A DNA stretch of 24,776 bases from an uncultured Chloracidobacterium sp. (GTDB lineage Bacteria; Acidobacteriota; Blastocatellia; Pyrinomonadales; Pyrinomonadaceae). Made by a program: the position numbers and the translations under genes. The stretch lies in assembly GCA_937941715.1 (NCBI GenBank), contig CALDGX010000171.1:1-24776 (forward strand), given 5' to 3'. Under the pieces are notes generated by a model. The model was not told the DNA's origin. It saw nothing but the letters and a program-made list of their open reading frames with translations, and did no database searches. Of this stretch, positions 1 through 7,602 are shown one piece after another. Within the stretch, counting starts at the first letter, position 1, and every line of letters begins with the position of its first letter.

Positions 1-1073
1 CGAAAATCGCCCGCTGGCTTTTTGAAACGGATAGCCGTAATTATCTCTTCGGGCTGTTTGGCGAGGTGCTTGTAGCCGAGATAGAGATCACGCAGTCTCG
101 ATGTTCGTTGCCGGCCGCCCGCTGACGCAGGCGGTTCCGACAGGTCGATCTCGGCGTCGAGGGCGAGGAACCACACCGTCATGTCGCCGATCGGCGAGGC
201 GTTAATGAAATTACCGGCGAGCGTCGCCATGTTGCGGATCGGGGTCGATGAGACCAGTTTAAGGTGTTTGTAAAGATCGGGAAAGATCGCGTTCATCATG
301 GGCGACTCGAGCAGGTCGGTGACCGTCGCGGAAGCTCCAATCTCGATAAACTCGCCTGCGTCGCGAATGCCGCGAAGCTCATCTTCGTACAACAACGGCA
401 TCGCCGCCGACTCTGCCATTTCGTCATGGCGCTGGACGTAGAGGTCAGTGCCGCCACCGGTCGGAACCGCCTGTATCATCGGGCTGCCAGTCACATGGGC
501 GTTGAAATATGTCTGCTCGCCGAGTTCTCGCAGCCTGGGTGCAATATCGGCGAAGTATGGTGGAACGCAGGATGCAGTTGCCATATCGAACCGGTCGGCG
601 TCTGACACTTGCGGTTCTGACAATAACTTTGCCGCGCGTTCGATCGACTTGTACCCGGTGCAGCGGCAGATGTTGCCGTCGATCGCGGAGATCTTGTCGG
701 AGCCGTCAATGCACGCCCCGGTCAGCGACATCACAAAACCGACAGTGCAAAATCCGCATTGGGTGCCGCTCTCGTCGACCATCGCCTGTTGGACCGGCGT
801 CAGCGAACCGTCTGAGGGGTTGATGCCCTCGATCGTGACGATGTGCTTACCCGCGGCGTTGGCCAGCGGCATCAGGCACGATGTCATCGAACGGTAGCGG
901 ACGCGTCCATCCATTAACTCGCCGACGAGAATCGTACACGCACCGCAGTCGCCTTCGCGGCAGCCGATCTTGGTCCCTTTGAGGTCCTGTCGATAACGGA
1001 CAAAATCGAGCACGGTCGTGCCCGCCGGCAGATCCGTCGAAATGTCTCGATCATTGAGAATGAACTTGATCAT
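1..1073 (-). CDS. xdhA: Xanthine dehydrogenase small subunit (2Fe-2S and FAD domains), 3' end outside window
   Basis: This gene encodes the electron-transfer subunit of a molybdenum hydroxylase that probably oxidises hypoxanthine/xanthine to urate. The N-terminal ferredoxin-type domain shows CREGDCGAC (C38, C43, C46) and C66. The second 2Fe-2S domain shows CGFC (C106, C109) and CRCTGY (C136, C138). A FAD-binding region follows, with GGGTDLYVQ (about 206-214) and a STPIRNMATLAGNF segment with NASPIGD, as in Rhodobacter-type XdhA. The ATG at 1073 starts exactly at the ferredoxin fold. About 357 residues are present, against roughly 460-490 for the family, so the FAD C-terminal domain lies beyond the window edge. 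The molybdopterin subunit XdhB is expected next. It sits 38 bp after the YdcZ-like gene and downstream of guanine deaminase, which supplies xanthine. Other molybdenum hydroxylases share this fold, but the context favours xanthine dehydrogenase. Confidence 0.88.
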   Translation of the reverse strand, partial: MIKFILNDRDISTDLPAGTTVLDFVRYRQDLKGTKIGCREGDCGACTILVGELMDGRVRYRSMTSCLMPLANAAGKHIVTIEGINPSDGSLTPVQQAMVDESGTQCGFCTVGFVMSLTGACIDGSDKISAIDGNICRCTGYKSIERAAKLLSEPQVSDADRFDMATASCVPPYFADIAPRLRELGEQTYFNAHVTGSPMIQAVPTGGGTDLYVQRHDEMAESAAMPLLYEDELRGIRDAGEFIEIGASATVTDLLESPMMNAIFPDLYKHLKLVSSTPIRNMATLAGNFINASPIGDMTVWFLALDAEIDLSEPPASAGGRQRTSRLRDLYLGYKHLAKQPEEIITAIRFKKPAGDF

Positions 1074-1111
1074 CAATCAAAACTGCATCCGGGTGCGACG
1101 GTACGACCGCA

Positions 1112-1561
1112 CTAAAACCTTCGGATCAATACAACCCCCACGGTAATGAGGAAAATTCCGGCGACACGGGCCAAACTGACCTTGGTCTCCGGAACGCCGA
1201 GCAGGCCGAAATGGTCGATAACGAGAGTCACGAGCATCTGGCCGGCGATTATCAAGCTGAACGTCATCGCGACGCCTAGCCTCGGGACAAGCGTCACGGC
1301 GGCGGCCACAAAAAAGGCACCCAGCAGGCCGCCGATCCACGAGATCGGTGCGGCATCCTTAACTGACGCCAAATTGCCAAGCGGCGACCCCGAAATGATC
1401 AGATAAACAAACAACGCCGCGGTTCCGACGACAAACGATACAAATGCGGCCAGTATCGGGCTCTCGACGGCCACCGCGAGTTTGTTGTTGATGGCCGCCT
1501 GCGTCGGCATCATCGCCCCTGCCGCAAGCGCCAGTAAGATAAAGAAAACTGTATTGGACAT
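1112..1561 (-). CDS. YdcZ/DUF606 family small membrane transporter
   Basis: This is a 149-residue, very hydrophobic protein with about five membrane segments (near 3-22, 34-57, 73-95, 97-117 and 130-147). It matches the YdcZ (DUF606) branch of the drug/metabolite transporter superfamily, seen in the segments VPRLGVAMTFSLIIAGQ and IDHFGLLG and in the half-size length typical of these proteins. The family usually works as a pair or dimer, and its substrates are mostly unknown. The ATG at 1561 lies 7 bp after the guanine deaminase stop and 38 bp before xdhA, so it is almost certainly co-transcribed with purine-catabolism enzymes. From this I infer a role in moving a purine or its product. A longer in-frame extension upstream is rejected because it would overlap guaD and is not family-like. 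Confidence 0.85.
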   Translation of the reverse strand: MSNTVFFILLALAAGAMMPTQAAINNKLAVAVESPILAAFVSFVVGTAALFVYLIISGSPLGNLASVKDAAPISWIGGLLGAFFVAAAVTLVPRLGVAMTFSLIIAGQMLVTLVIDHFGLLGVPETKVSLARVAGIFLITVGVVLIRRF

Positions 1562-1568
1562 TGTCAGA

Positions 1569-2045
1569 TCAATACGCGGTCTTGTCGGGTTTTTCGGTCC
1601 AGGCTCGAAATACCTTCTGCGCCTCTTCGCGAAGCAGGTTCTGCATCGGCAAGTGCCGTTCGGCGTTCGGCTTTTCGATCTCCTTGTAAAATTCCTCGTC
1701 GTCAAATCCGGCGGCCGCGGCGTCAGCCTGTGTGCCGGCGTAAAAGATCGCTTCCGGACGTGACCAATAGATCGCACCCAAACACATCGGACACGGTTCG
1801 CACGACGTGTAAACAGTGCATCCCTCCAACTGGAACGTACCCAGATTGGCACAAGCGTTGCGGATCGCTACCACCTCGGCATGGGCCGTCGGATCGTTGG
1901 TCGAGGTGACCCGATTGTTGCCCTCGCCGACGACGCGTCCGTCCTTAACGACAACACAGCCGAACGGGCCGCCGTCGTTCGACTCCATTCCGAGCCGAGC
2001 GAGTTCGACCGCGCGAAGCATAAATTCACGGTGCTGTTCGTTCAT
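1569..2045 (-). CDS. guaD: Guanine deaminase, cytidine-deaminase fold
   Basis: The enzyme converts guanine to xanthine and ammonia in the cytosol. The 158-residue protein resembles Bacillus subtilis GuaD along its full length. It has the zinc site HAEV (H55, E57) and the PCPMC motif (C85, C88), preceded by TSCE and followed by LGAIYWSRPEAIFYA. The GuaD-specific tail AGFDDEEFYKEIEKP is also present, as is a final -Y residue. The ATG at 2045 shares its A with the TAA stop of the upstream cyclotransferase gene (a TAATG overlap), pointing to translational coupling. Its product xanthine is the substrate of the xanthine dehydrogenase encoded two genes downstream. A tRNA adenosine deaminase is less likely because the tail and the HAE spacing match GuaD. 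Confidence 0.92.
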   Translation of the reverse strand: MNEQHREFMLRAVELARLGMESNDGGPFGCVVVKDGRVVGEGNNRVTSTNDPTAHAEVVAIRNACANLGTFQLEGCTVYTSCEPCPMCLGAIYWSRPEAIFYAGTQADAAAAGFDDEEFYKEIEKPNAERHLPMQNLLREEAQKVFRAWTEKPDKTAY

Positions 2046-2926
2046 TACTGTTTGGGGCCCGTCAGCTTTATTTCATAAAGCTTTTTCCAGTTCTTGCCGG
2101 TAACGAATATACGATCCTTTTCCGCGTCGTATGCGATACCGTTAAGCGTGTTTTCAGATTTCGGGTGGTAATTATCGGTCGAATCAGGCGGCGGCTGATC
2201 ATCCGGCGATATCCCTCGAAGGTCGATCCAACCGAGCAATTTACCGGTGGCCGGATCGATCCTGGCGATGTGGTTCGGTTTCCCAAGCACGTCAGGCTGC
2301 TCCGAATGCCAGACATTCGCCCAGATCTCACCCTTGATAAACTCGAGTTCGTTCATCTGCAAAAGCGGCTTGCCGTTCTCCTGCATGACGGCGATCATTC
2401 GTTTTGATGTAAATGTTTCCGGGTTCATTACCCTTATGACGTGTGTCCCATCGGTCATGAAAAGGTCGGTGCCGTCGGTCGTGATGCCCCAGCCCTCGCC
2501 TTGATACTTGAATTCGCGGATCAACTTAAAATCGTTTACGTCGAAGACCCGCCCGATGCCCTGACGCCACGTGATCATGTAGATCTGACCGTTTAATAAA
2601 GCACTGCCCTCGCCGAAATCCTCCCGCGGCAGGTCAAATTTCTGCAACACCTTACCGGTCTCGATCTCAACTTTTCTTAACGACGACCGGCCTTCCTCAC
2701 CGGTGCTCTCGTAAAGGAAACCGTTGTGATAGAAAAGTCCCTGTGTAAACGCTTTGGGGTCGTGCGGATAGGCCTTAACGACCTCATAACCGTAAACCGG
2801 CACCGGCGAAGACGAAGGTTTTGCAGCATTGGTGCCGCTATTCGAAACGTTGGGTTTCGGTACATTTGCCGCTCCGGAACATCCCGCGAGAACGGTCACG
2901 ACGAAAACAAATAGAACAAAACGCAT
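2045..2926 (-). CDS. Glutaminyl-peptide cyclotransferase (plant-type, lipoprotein)
   Basis: Enzymes of this family turn N-terminal glutamine of exported peptides and proteins into pyroglutamate, and they fold as a five-bladed beta-propeller. The 293-residue protein starts with a lipoprotein signal (LAGC, C16) and a Ser/Pro-rich linker to about residue 42. The catalytic domain follows, with family-typical stretches such as the PHDPKAFTQGLFY and LYESTGEEGRSSLR segments, then YQGEGWGIT, the MNELEFI/IWANVW region, and LNGIAYDAEKDRIFVTGK near the end. It is predicted to sit on the periplasmic side of a membrane. It lies 27 bp after the DsbA-like gene and overlaps guaD by one base, so it is part of the same operon although it has no obvious link to purines. 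Its product may cap proteins matured by the upstream thiol-redox protein; that is inference. Confidence 0.88.
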   Translation of the reverse strand: MRFVLFVFVVTVLAGCSGAANVPKPNVSNSGTNAAKPSSSPVPVYGYEVVKAYPHDPKAFTQGLFYHNGFLYESTGEEGRSSLRKVEIETGKVLQKFDLPREDFGEGSALLNGQIYMITWRQGIGRVFDVNDFKLIREFKYQGEGWGITTDGTDLFMTDGTHVIRVMNPETFTSKRMIAVMQENGKPLLQMNELEFIKGEIWANVWHSEQPDVLGKPNHIARIDPATGKLLGWIDLRGISPDDQPPPDSTDNYHPKSENTLNGIAYDAEKDRIFVTGKNWKKLYEIKLTGPKQ

Positions 2927-2953
2927 ATTTTTAATATTGCCACGGGCTGTTGG

Positions 2954-4276
2954 TCATTTCCCGAGGGCCTTGTTGATCGCACTACGGAAACCCGAGGGCG
3001 AAAGCCGTCTCACGCGGACGCCGTTAACATAGATCGTCGGGGTTGACCCGATGCCATAGTTCTCACCCTCGGCCTTGTCCTTTTGCACCTCGGCGGCGAC
3101 TTTTTCGGAGCTAAAGTCTATCTCAAATTGTTTCACATTCAAACCAAGTTCGGCGGCATAACGTTTGAGCGATGCGGCATCGAGCGCGTCCTGCCGCTGA
3201 TACAAAAGATCGATGTATTCAAAGAATTTGCCCTGTGCGGCGGCGGCACCGGCAGCCAGTGCGGCCGAAAAAGCGTTTTCGTGAATACCGGTTAACGGAA
3301 AATCACGAACAACGAACCTGATCTTGCCGGGAAATTCGGCGATCACCCGCTTCAAGATCGGATGAGCGGCCGAGCAGGCCGGGCACTGAAAGTCGCTGAA
3401 CATCACGATCGTGACCGGGGCGTTCGCCGGGCCCTGTGCGGGATCGTCATCGACTGAGATCTCCTCGGCCTTTGGTTCGGGCGACTTGTAGAGAATATTG
3501 ACCTTGTATTTGGCGTAGAGGCGGGTTTGAAGGTCATCGACCAGCCGTTCACGTTCTTCGTCAGAATAGTCCTTAAGTTTATTGGTCACCTCAGCGGCAA
3601 AATAGTCCGCGGTGTCGATACCCTTTAATTTTGCCTCGTCGGCCGCCAGTGTATTAAGGATCAGGTCGTCTAATTCAAAAAGCACCCGATCGCTCGCATC
3701 GGCCTGAATATCAAACAGGTCAGCTCGCGTGGCCGTATCATATTGCTGAACCGTGATCGCCGTCCCGGCGACGGTGACAAGTACGTCAGCCGGCTTGAGA
3801 TCACGCGAATTTACATCCTTGCCGGGCACTACTTTGTACTTTGCCTTTAAGCCGCTGATCAGAGCCTGGATCTGTTTCTGCTCGGATTCGCCCTTTAGAT
3901 ATTTGACGATCGTCTTGCGCACCTCCGCAAGCGACTTATTGCCGAGGGCCTCCCGGTTCGCATCATAGACCGCCTTGATGTCGGCTTCCGCGGGTTCGGC
4001 GATCTTTGCTCGCAGTTCGGCGAGCATTTTTTCCGCTGTCGTTTGCCTCGCTTTGGCTTCAGCGTCGATCAGCGCCTCGGCCGTCACCTGGTCGAGAAGC
4101 TGTGTCCGGGCCTTGGAGATATTTGCCGGAAGTTCTGAGATAGCCGCCTGTGCCTCGGCCGAAAGATCGCCCAACTTGAATGAGTGACCGGTCGCGGTCG
4201 CGATTACGTCGGCCGGTTGCTGGGCGTGGACGGCCGCGGCGATAAAAAGCAATATTGTGATTATGAATGGCTTCAT
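2954..4276 (-). CDS. Exported DsbA-family thiol oxidoreductase/isomerase with tandem SurA_N-like segments
   Basis: This 440-residue protein has a signal peptide (cleavage near AHA-QQ, residues 17-20). Residues 22-150 and 163-260 look like two copies of one helical module: each opens with a short beta strand (ADVIATATGHSF, ADVLVTVAGTAI) and closes with a KAKYKV/YAKYKV motif. They resemble the N-terminal chaperone part of SurA/PpiC-type foldases, but no parvulin catalytic domain is seen. The C-terminal domain (about 275-440) is a DsbA/thioredoxin_4 fold with CPAC (C298, C301) in FSDFQCPAC and a cis-proline loop STPT (P413). The likely role is disulfide formation or repair in envelope proteins, with the N-terminal modules binding clients. 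The P450 stop lies 138 bp upstream, so an own promoter is possible, but none is convincing. Confidence 0.85.
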   Translation of the reverse strand: MKPFIITILLFIAAAVHAQQPADVIATATGHSFKLGDLSAEAQAAISELPANISKARTQLLDQVTAEALIDAEAKARQTTAEKMLAELRAKIAEPAEADIKAVYDANREALGNKSLAEVRKTIVKYLKGESEQKQIQALISGLKAKYKVVPGKDVNSRDLKPADVLVTVAGTAITVQQYDTATRADLFDIQADASDRVLFELDDLILNTLAADEAKLKGIDTADYFAAEVTNKLKDYSDEERERLVDDLQTRLYAKYKVNILYKSPEPKAEEISVDDDPAQGPANAPVTIVMFSDFQCPACSAAHPILKRVIAEFPGKIRFVVRDFPLTGIHENAFSAALAAGAAAAQGKFFEYIDLLYQRQDALDAASLKRYAAELGLNVKQFEIDFSSEKVAAEVQKDKAEGENYGIGSTPTIYVNGVRVRRLSPSGFRSAINKALGK

Positions 4277-4414
4277 TTAGTGCTTGGTAAAAACAATAAG
4301 ATGAATCTTAACAAAACACCGTTGGATTGGCATTCTGCAACAGGTCACCTGCGGCCGATACGCGGAGTGTGCGAACATCGCGGCGGGAGGGCCATCTTGA
4401 TCGTATTGGCTGCG

Positions 4415-5761
4415 TCACCGAGATTCGGCCGTCATTCGCATACCATATTTTGGACGGAGCGTGATCTGCGGATTGACGCCGATCTTTTGGCCCGGTTCAA
4501 GCCGGAATTTCCATTTGCGGGCGAAAATCGCGATCAGTAAGATGCCCTCGGTCCAGGCAAAACTCTCACCGATACACCGTCGGACACCGCCGCCGAACGG
4601 GAAGTATATGTAGCGTTGCCCGGCCTCTTTGACGGTCGTTGATGACCACCTTTCGGGAATGAAATCGAGCGGTGCTTCCCAAAATCTCGCGTCCCGGTGC
4701 ATGACGTACGGGCTTGTGAGCACAAGCGTCCCGGGCCTTGCCGTAAAGCCGCCAAAGTCGTGATCTTCGACGGTATTTCTACCGATCGCCCATGCCGGCG
4801 GAAAAAGCCGCATCGATTCGGCAAGAACCGCCTCTGTGTATTTGAGCAGCGGCAGATCGTCGATCGTCGGGCACCGCCCTTGCAGTACCGTGTCTAGTTC
4901 GGCGTGAAGGGCAGCCTCGGCCGCCGGGTTTTGCGAGAGCAGATACCACGTCCAGGTCAGTGCATTCGCGGTCGTTTCATGGCCGGCCAGAAAAAGGGTC
5001 AATGCCTCATCACGGACCTGCTCATCGGTCATCGTGCCGCCGTCATCCTCGTCCTGGGCGAGAAGGAGCATTGAAAGAAGATCGCCCTTGTCTTCGCCCG
5101 ACCGTCGCCGTTCATCGATGATCGAATAGATCACGTCATCCAGTATCTTCCTCGCCTGCCTGAATCGGCGAGATTGCGGAAGCGGAAGTTTCTCGAGCAA
5201 CTCCGAGAATGGCAGCAGCAGAAAATTGAACAGCTCGACCATCGTCGTCATCGCCTTGCCGACGCGGTCCGCGTCGTCATCGACCTCGGCGCTGAAAAGC
5301 GTTTTAGCGACGATCTGAAGCGTCAGACGCATCATTTCGCGATCGATGTCGAGGACCTTGCCGATTGTCCATTCATCGGCCATCCGGTCGCCAAAAACGG
5401 TCATCGAACGTGCGTAATCGGCGATCCGGGTCCGATGGAATGCGGGCTGGATCATTCGCCGCTGTCGAAGGTGAGAGTCGCCTTCGTTGGTCAATAGCCC
5501 ATTGCCCAACAGCACCTTGGCGCGTTTTAGGGCACGGCCTTTGGTAAATTTGTGGGCATTTACGACGAATAGGTCGCGTACCAGATCGGGATGGTTGATG
5601 AAGAAGACAGGCTGCGGCCCCATTCGGTGAAAGGTGACGTCGCCGAGTCTCGACTGCCGCTCAAGAAAACCGGTGCGGTCACGCCAAAATTGCCTCAAAT
5701 GGCCGCCGAAAAAGCCGGCCGGCGGAGATGGAGGCAATTTAATATCAGGCCGCTCTTTCAA
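4415..5761 (-). CDS. Cytochrome P450
   Basis: This is a 448-residue haem monooxygenase with the full set of P450 marks: the oxygen-activation I-helix AGHETT (259-264), the ExxR pair in ESMR (E315, R318), the PERW segment, and the haem loop FPFGGGVRRCIGES with the axial cysteine at 396. There is no transmembrane anchor, so it is a soluble cytosolic bacterial type that needs separate ferredoxin and reductase, none of which is in the window. The substrate cannot be named. The start is a TTG at 5761: no ATG or GTG lies between it and the upstream in-frame stop, and the next methionine is deep in the fold. It is divergent from an aminotransferase across only 69 bp, so the two may share a control region. 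Confidence 0.93.
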   Translation of the reverse strand: MKERPDIKLPPSPPAGFFGGHLRQFWRDRTGFLERQSRLGDVTFHRMGPQPVFFINHPDLVRDLFVVNAHKFTKGRALKRAKVLLGNGLLTNEGDSHLRQRRMIQPAFHRTRIADYARSMTVFGDRMADEWTIGKVLDIDREMMRLTLQIVAKTLFSAEVDDDADRVGKAMTTMVELFNFLLLPFSELLEKLPLPQSRRFRQARKILDDVIYSIIDERRRSGEDKGDLLSMLLLAQDEDDGGTMTDEQVRDEALTLFLAGHETTANALTWTWYLLSQNPAAEAALHAELDTVLQGRCPTIDDLPLLKYTEAVLAESMRLFPPAWAIGRNTVEDHDFGGFTARPGTLVLTSPYVMHRDARFWEAPLDFIPERWSSTTVKEAGQRYIYFPFGGGVRRCIGESFAWTEGILLIAIFARKWKFRLEPGQKIGVNPQITLRPKYGMRMTAESR

Positions 5762-5830
5762 ATCAAGTATGGCTGAGAACTGATCCGGTCATCTTAGAGA
5801 TTTCGTTCAAAAACTGCTAATTTATAGATT

Positions 5831-6991
5831 ATGACAGAACCGAAGCTTATGAAAGTGAAACCGGACATCCGGGCGATCACCCGCCTTGTGCCGCCGAGCG
5901 GCAATCTGGTACAGGGGCAATCCGAACTGCCGATCCACCCGCGACTCGCTGCTGAAGCGGCAACGATAATCGCCGCCAGCCAAAACCACTACGGCGGCAG
6001 TGAGGGCGATGCCGACCTTCGCCGGGCCGTCGCCGCCAAGATCGCCAAATACAACGGCATCGAGGTCGATGTTGACGCACGCCCATTCGAGGTGATGGTC
6101 ACCAACGGCGGTACCGGAGCCCTGATCGGCGTCGCCCAGAGCTATCTGCGCGGCTATTCGGCCCTGGTCTTTGAGCCGTATTATCCGTATCATCGGCGAA
6201 TTTTGGAAGATTTTGGCGCCAAGACCGAGACATTCGAACTCGACGAAGCATTGTCGTTCGAAAAGGACGCACTCCTGGCCCGGTGCAAGCAGTTAAAAGA
6301 CAGAGCGTCGTTCCCGCTCAGGATGATCATCGTCTGTACCCCGGCAAACCCAAGCGGAAAGGTGATGTCGCCGGCCGAACTTGAGGCGATCGCGGACGTC
6401 GCAAAAGAACTAGACCTGCTCGTGGTGTCTGACGAGGTTTACGAGCACTACGTAACCGGAGAGAATCCGCACACGCCGATCGCGACGCTGGCGGATATGT
6501 GGGAACGGACCATTACGGTCAATTCATTCTCAAAATCCTGGAACATTTCCGGTTGGCGGCTTGGCTACGCGTACGGAAAGGGCGAACTGATCGCTCCGAT
6601 AAACGCCGCGGCCAATGTCATCTATGTCTGCCCGGTGACGCCGCTGCAAGCGGCACTGTCGCGGGTATTGATGGCTGACGAAGGATATTATCCGGCGTTG
6701 CGTGATAAGTTCGACGGCAAACGCCGATTTACGTCCGAAATACTCGCAAATCTCGGCTTTGACATATTCGATTCGGGGTCATGCTTTTATCTTTGGGCAC
6801 GAATACCTCGGCAGTTTGACGACGCGATCGCGTTCAACGAGATGCTGATGCGTGACGCCGGCGTCGGAATGACGCCCGGAAGTGCGTTTGCCGATAACGA
6901 TATGTGGGACGCCCACGTTCGCATCTGCATCGCCCGCGAAGATTCGGTCCTCGAGGGCGCTATGGAAAAACTCAAGGGCGTTTTGGCTTAA
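5831..6991 (+). CDS. PLP-dependent class I/II aminotransferase
   Basis: This is a 386-residue fold-type I aminotransferase. Visible PLP-site residues are N173 in the PANPSG motif, D201 and Y204 in SDEVYEHY, the Schiff-base lysine K235 in NSFSKSWNISGWRLGY with R243, and the substrate carboxylate arginine R364 in VRICIA. It probably swaps the amino group between an amino acid and 2-oxoglutarate in the cytosol. The exact substrate (aspartate, aromatic or branched amino acid) cannot be read from the sequence. The ATG at 5831 has no clear Shine-Dalgarno, and an AT-rich TATAGATT lies right before it, so the message may be nearly leaderless. A second ATG at 5849 is possible. It leads a three-gene run with an exported protein and an S46 peptidase, which suggests use of amino acids from peptides. 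Confidence 0.9.
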   Translation: MTEPKLMKVKPDIRAITRLVPPSGNLVQGQSELPIHPRLAAEAATIIAASQNHYGGSEGDADLRRAVAAKIAKYNGIEVDVDARPFEVMVTNGGTGALIGVAQSYLRGYSALVFEPYYPYHRRILEDFGAKTETFELDEALSFEKDALLARCKQLKDRASFPLRMIIVCTPANPSGKVMSPAELEAIADVAKELDLLVVSDEVYEHYVTGENPHTPIATLADMWERTITVNSFSKSWNISGWRLGYAYGKGELIAPINAAANVIYVCPVTPLQAALSRVLMADEGYYPALRDKFDGKRRFTSEILANLGFDIFDSGSCFYLWARIPRQFDDAIAFNEMLMRDAGVGMTPGSAFADNDMWDAHVRICIAREDSVLEGAMEKLKGVLA

Positions 6992-6997
6992 TATATC

Positions 6998-7597
6998 GTG
7001 ATAAGGACGCGTACGATCATCAGCCTGGCCGCCGTGATCTTGTCGGCATCGATCGCGATGCAGGCACAGTCATCGGTTCGAAGCATCGATAGCTATGTGA
7101 AGCGGGTCGAAGGTGCCGCCAAGTCGCCGTCGAAGCTCATTATCGCTGACACCGCCGATTACCAGGCCGATCGGCCGAATTGGCGAAAGTTTTCATCGGA
7201 AGCGTCACTTGAGAAATTTCGTGAATCGGCCGATACGTTCACGATGGCGTTCTGTTGGAAGATCGGCGGTAAGATCGCGGCAGTCAAGATCGCCAATTTT
7301 ACGCCCTCCGGCGACTGGGCCAGATACACGGACCATTATTTTCGGACCGACGGTTCGCTGGCGCGGGTCGATTCGGAAATGCGGACCTTTGACGGCGATT
7401 ACATAATCGAGCAATCGCTGTATTTCAACGCGGCCGGCCGCCGGATCCGCAGGACCGTAAGATATTATGACCTGAGGACAAAAAAGCCGAAGAAAATGAC
7501 CGACGAGATGAAGGCCGAGACCAAGGGATATCTCGAATTTGACCATTACAAGAACACGAGAAAATTGCCGTTCGCAAGAATCGCCGGCATCAGGTAA
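6998..7597 (+). CDS. Small exported protein of unknown function
   Basis: This is a 199-residue protein that I do not recognise. It starts at GTG 6998, six bases after the aminotransferase stop, and its N-terminus is a clear signal peptide (positive n-region, hydrophobic core, cleavage near AMQA-QS at about residue 22). The mature part is basic and rich in beta-type alternation (WARYTDHYFRTDGSLARVDS, then DYIIEQSLYFNAAGRRIRR), which hints at a small beta-sandwich or antiparallel repeat. There is one cysteine in the mature part (FCWKIGG). The stop is followed after five bases by the S46 peptidase ATG, so the two are probably co-translated. A periplasmic accessory or substrate-binding role for the peptidase is only a guess from position. 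Confidence 0.75.
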   Translation: MIRTRTIISLAAVILSASIAMQAQSSVRSIDSYVKRVEGAAKSPSKLIIADTADYQADRPNWRKFSSEASLEKFRESADTFTMAFCWKIGGKIAAVKIANFTPSGDWARYTDHYFRTDGSLARVDSEMRTFDGDYIIEQSLYFNAAGRRIRRTVRYYDLRTKKPKKMTDEMKAETKGYLEFDHYKNTRKLPFARIAGIR

Positions 7598-7602
7598 AAA
7601 CT

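Noticed and set aside
264..897. Plus-strand open frames in the first kilobase
   Set aside because: They lie antisense to a clear xanthine dehydrogenase subunit with conserved cysteine motifs and show no family features.
1562..1852. N-terminal extension of the YdcZ-like frame to 246 residues
   Set aside because: It runs through the guaD gene in another frame, is rich in arginine and low complexity, and the transporter family starts at MSNTVFF (1561).
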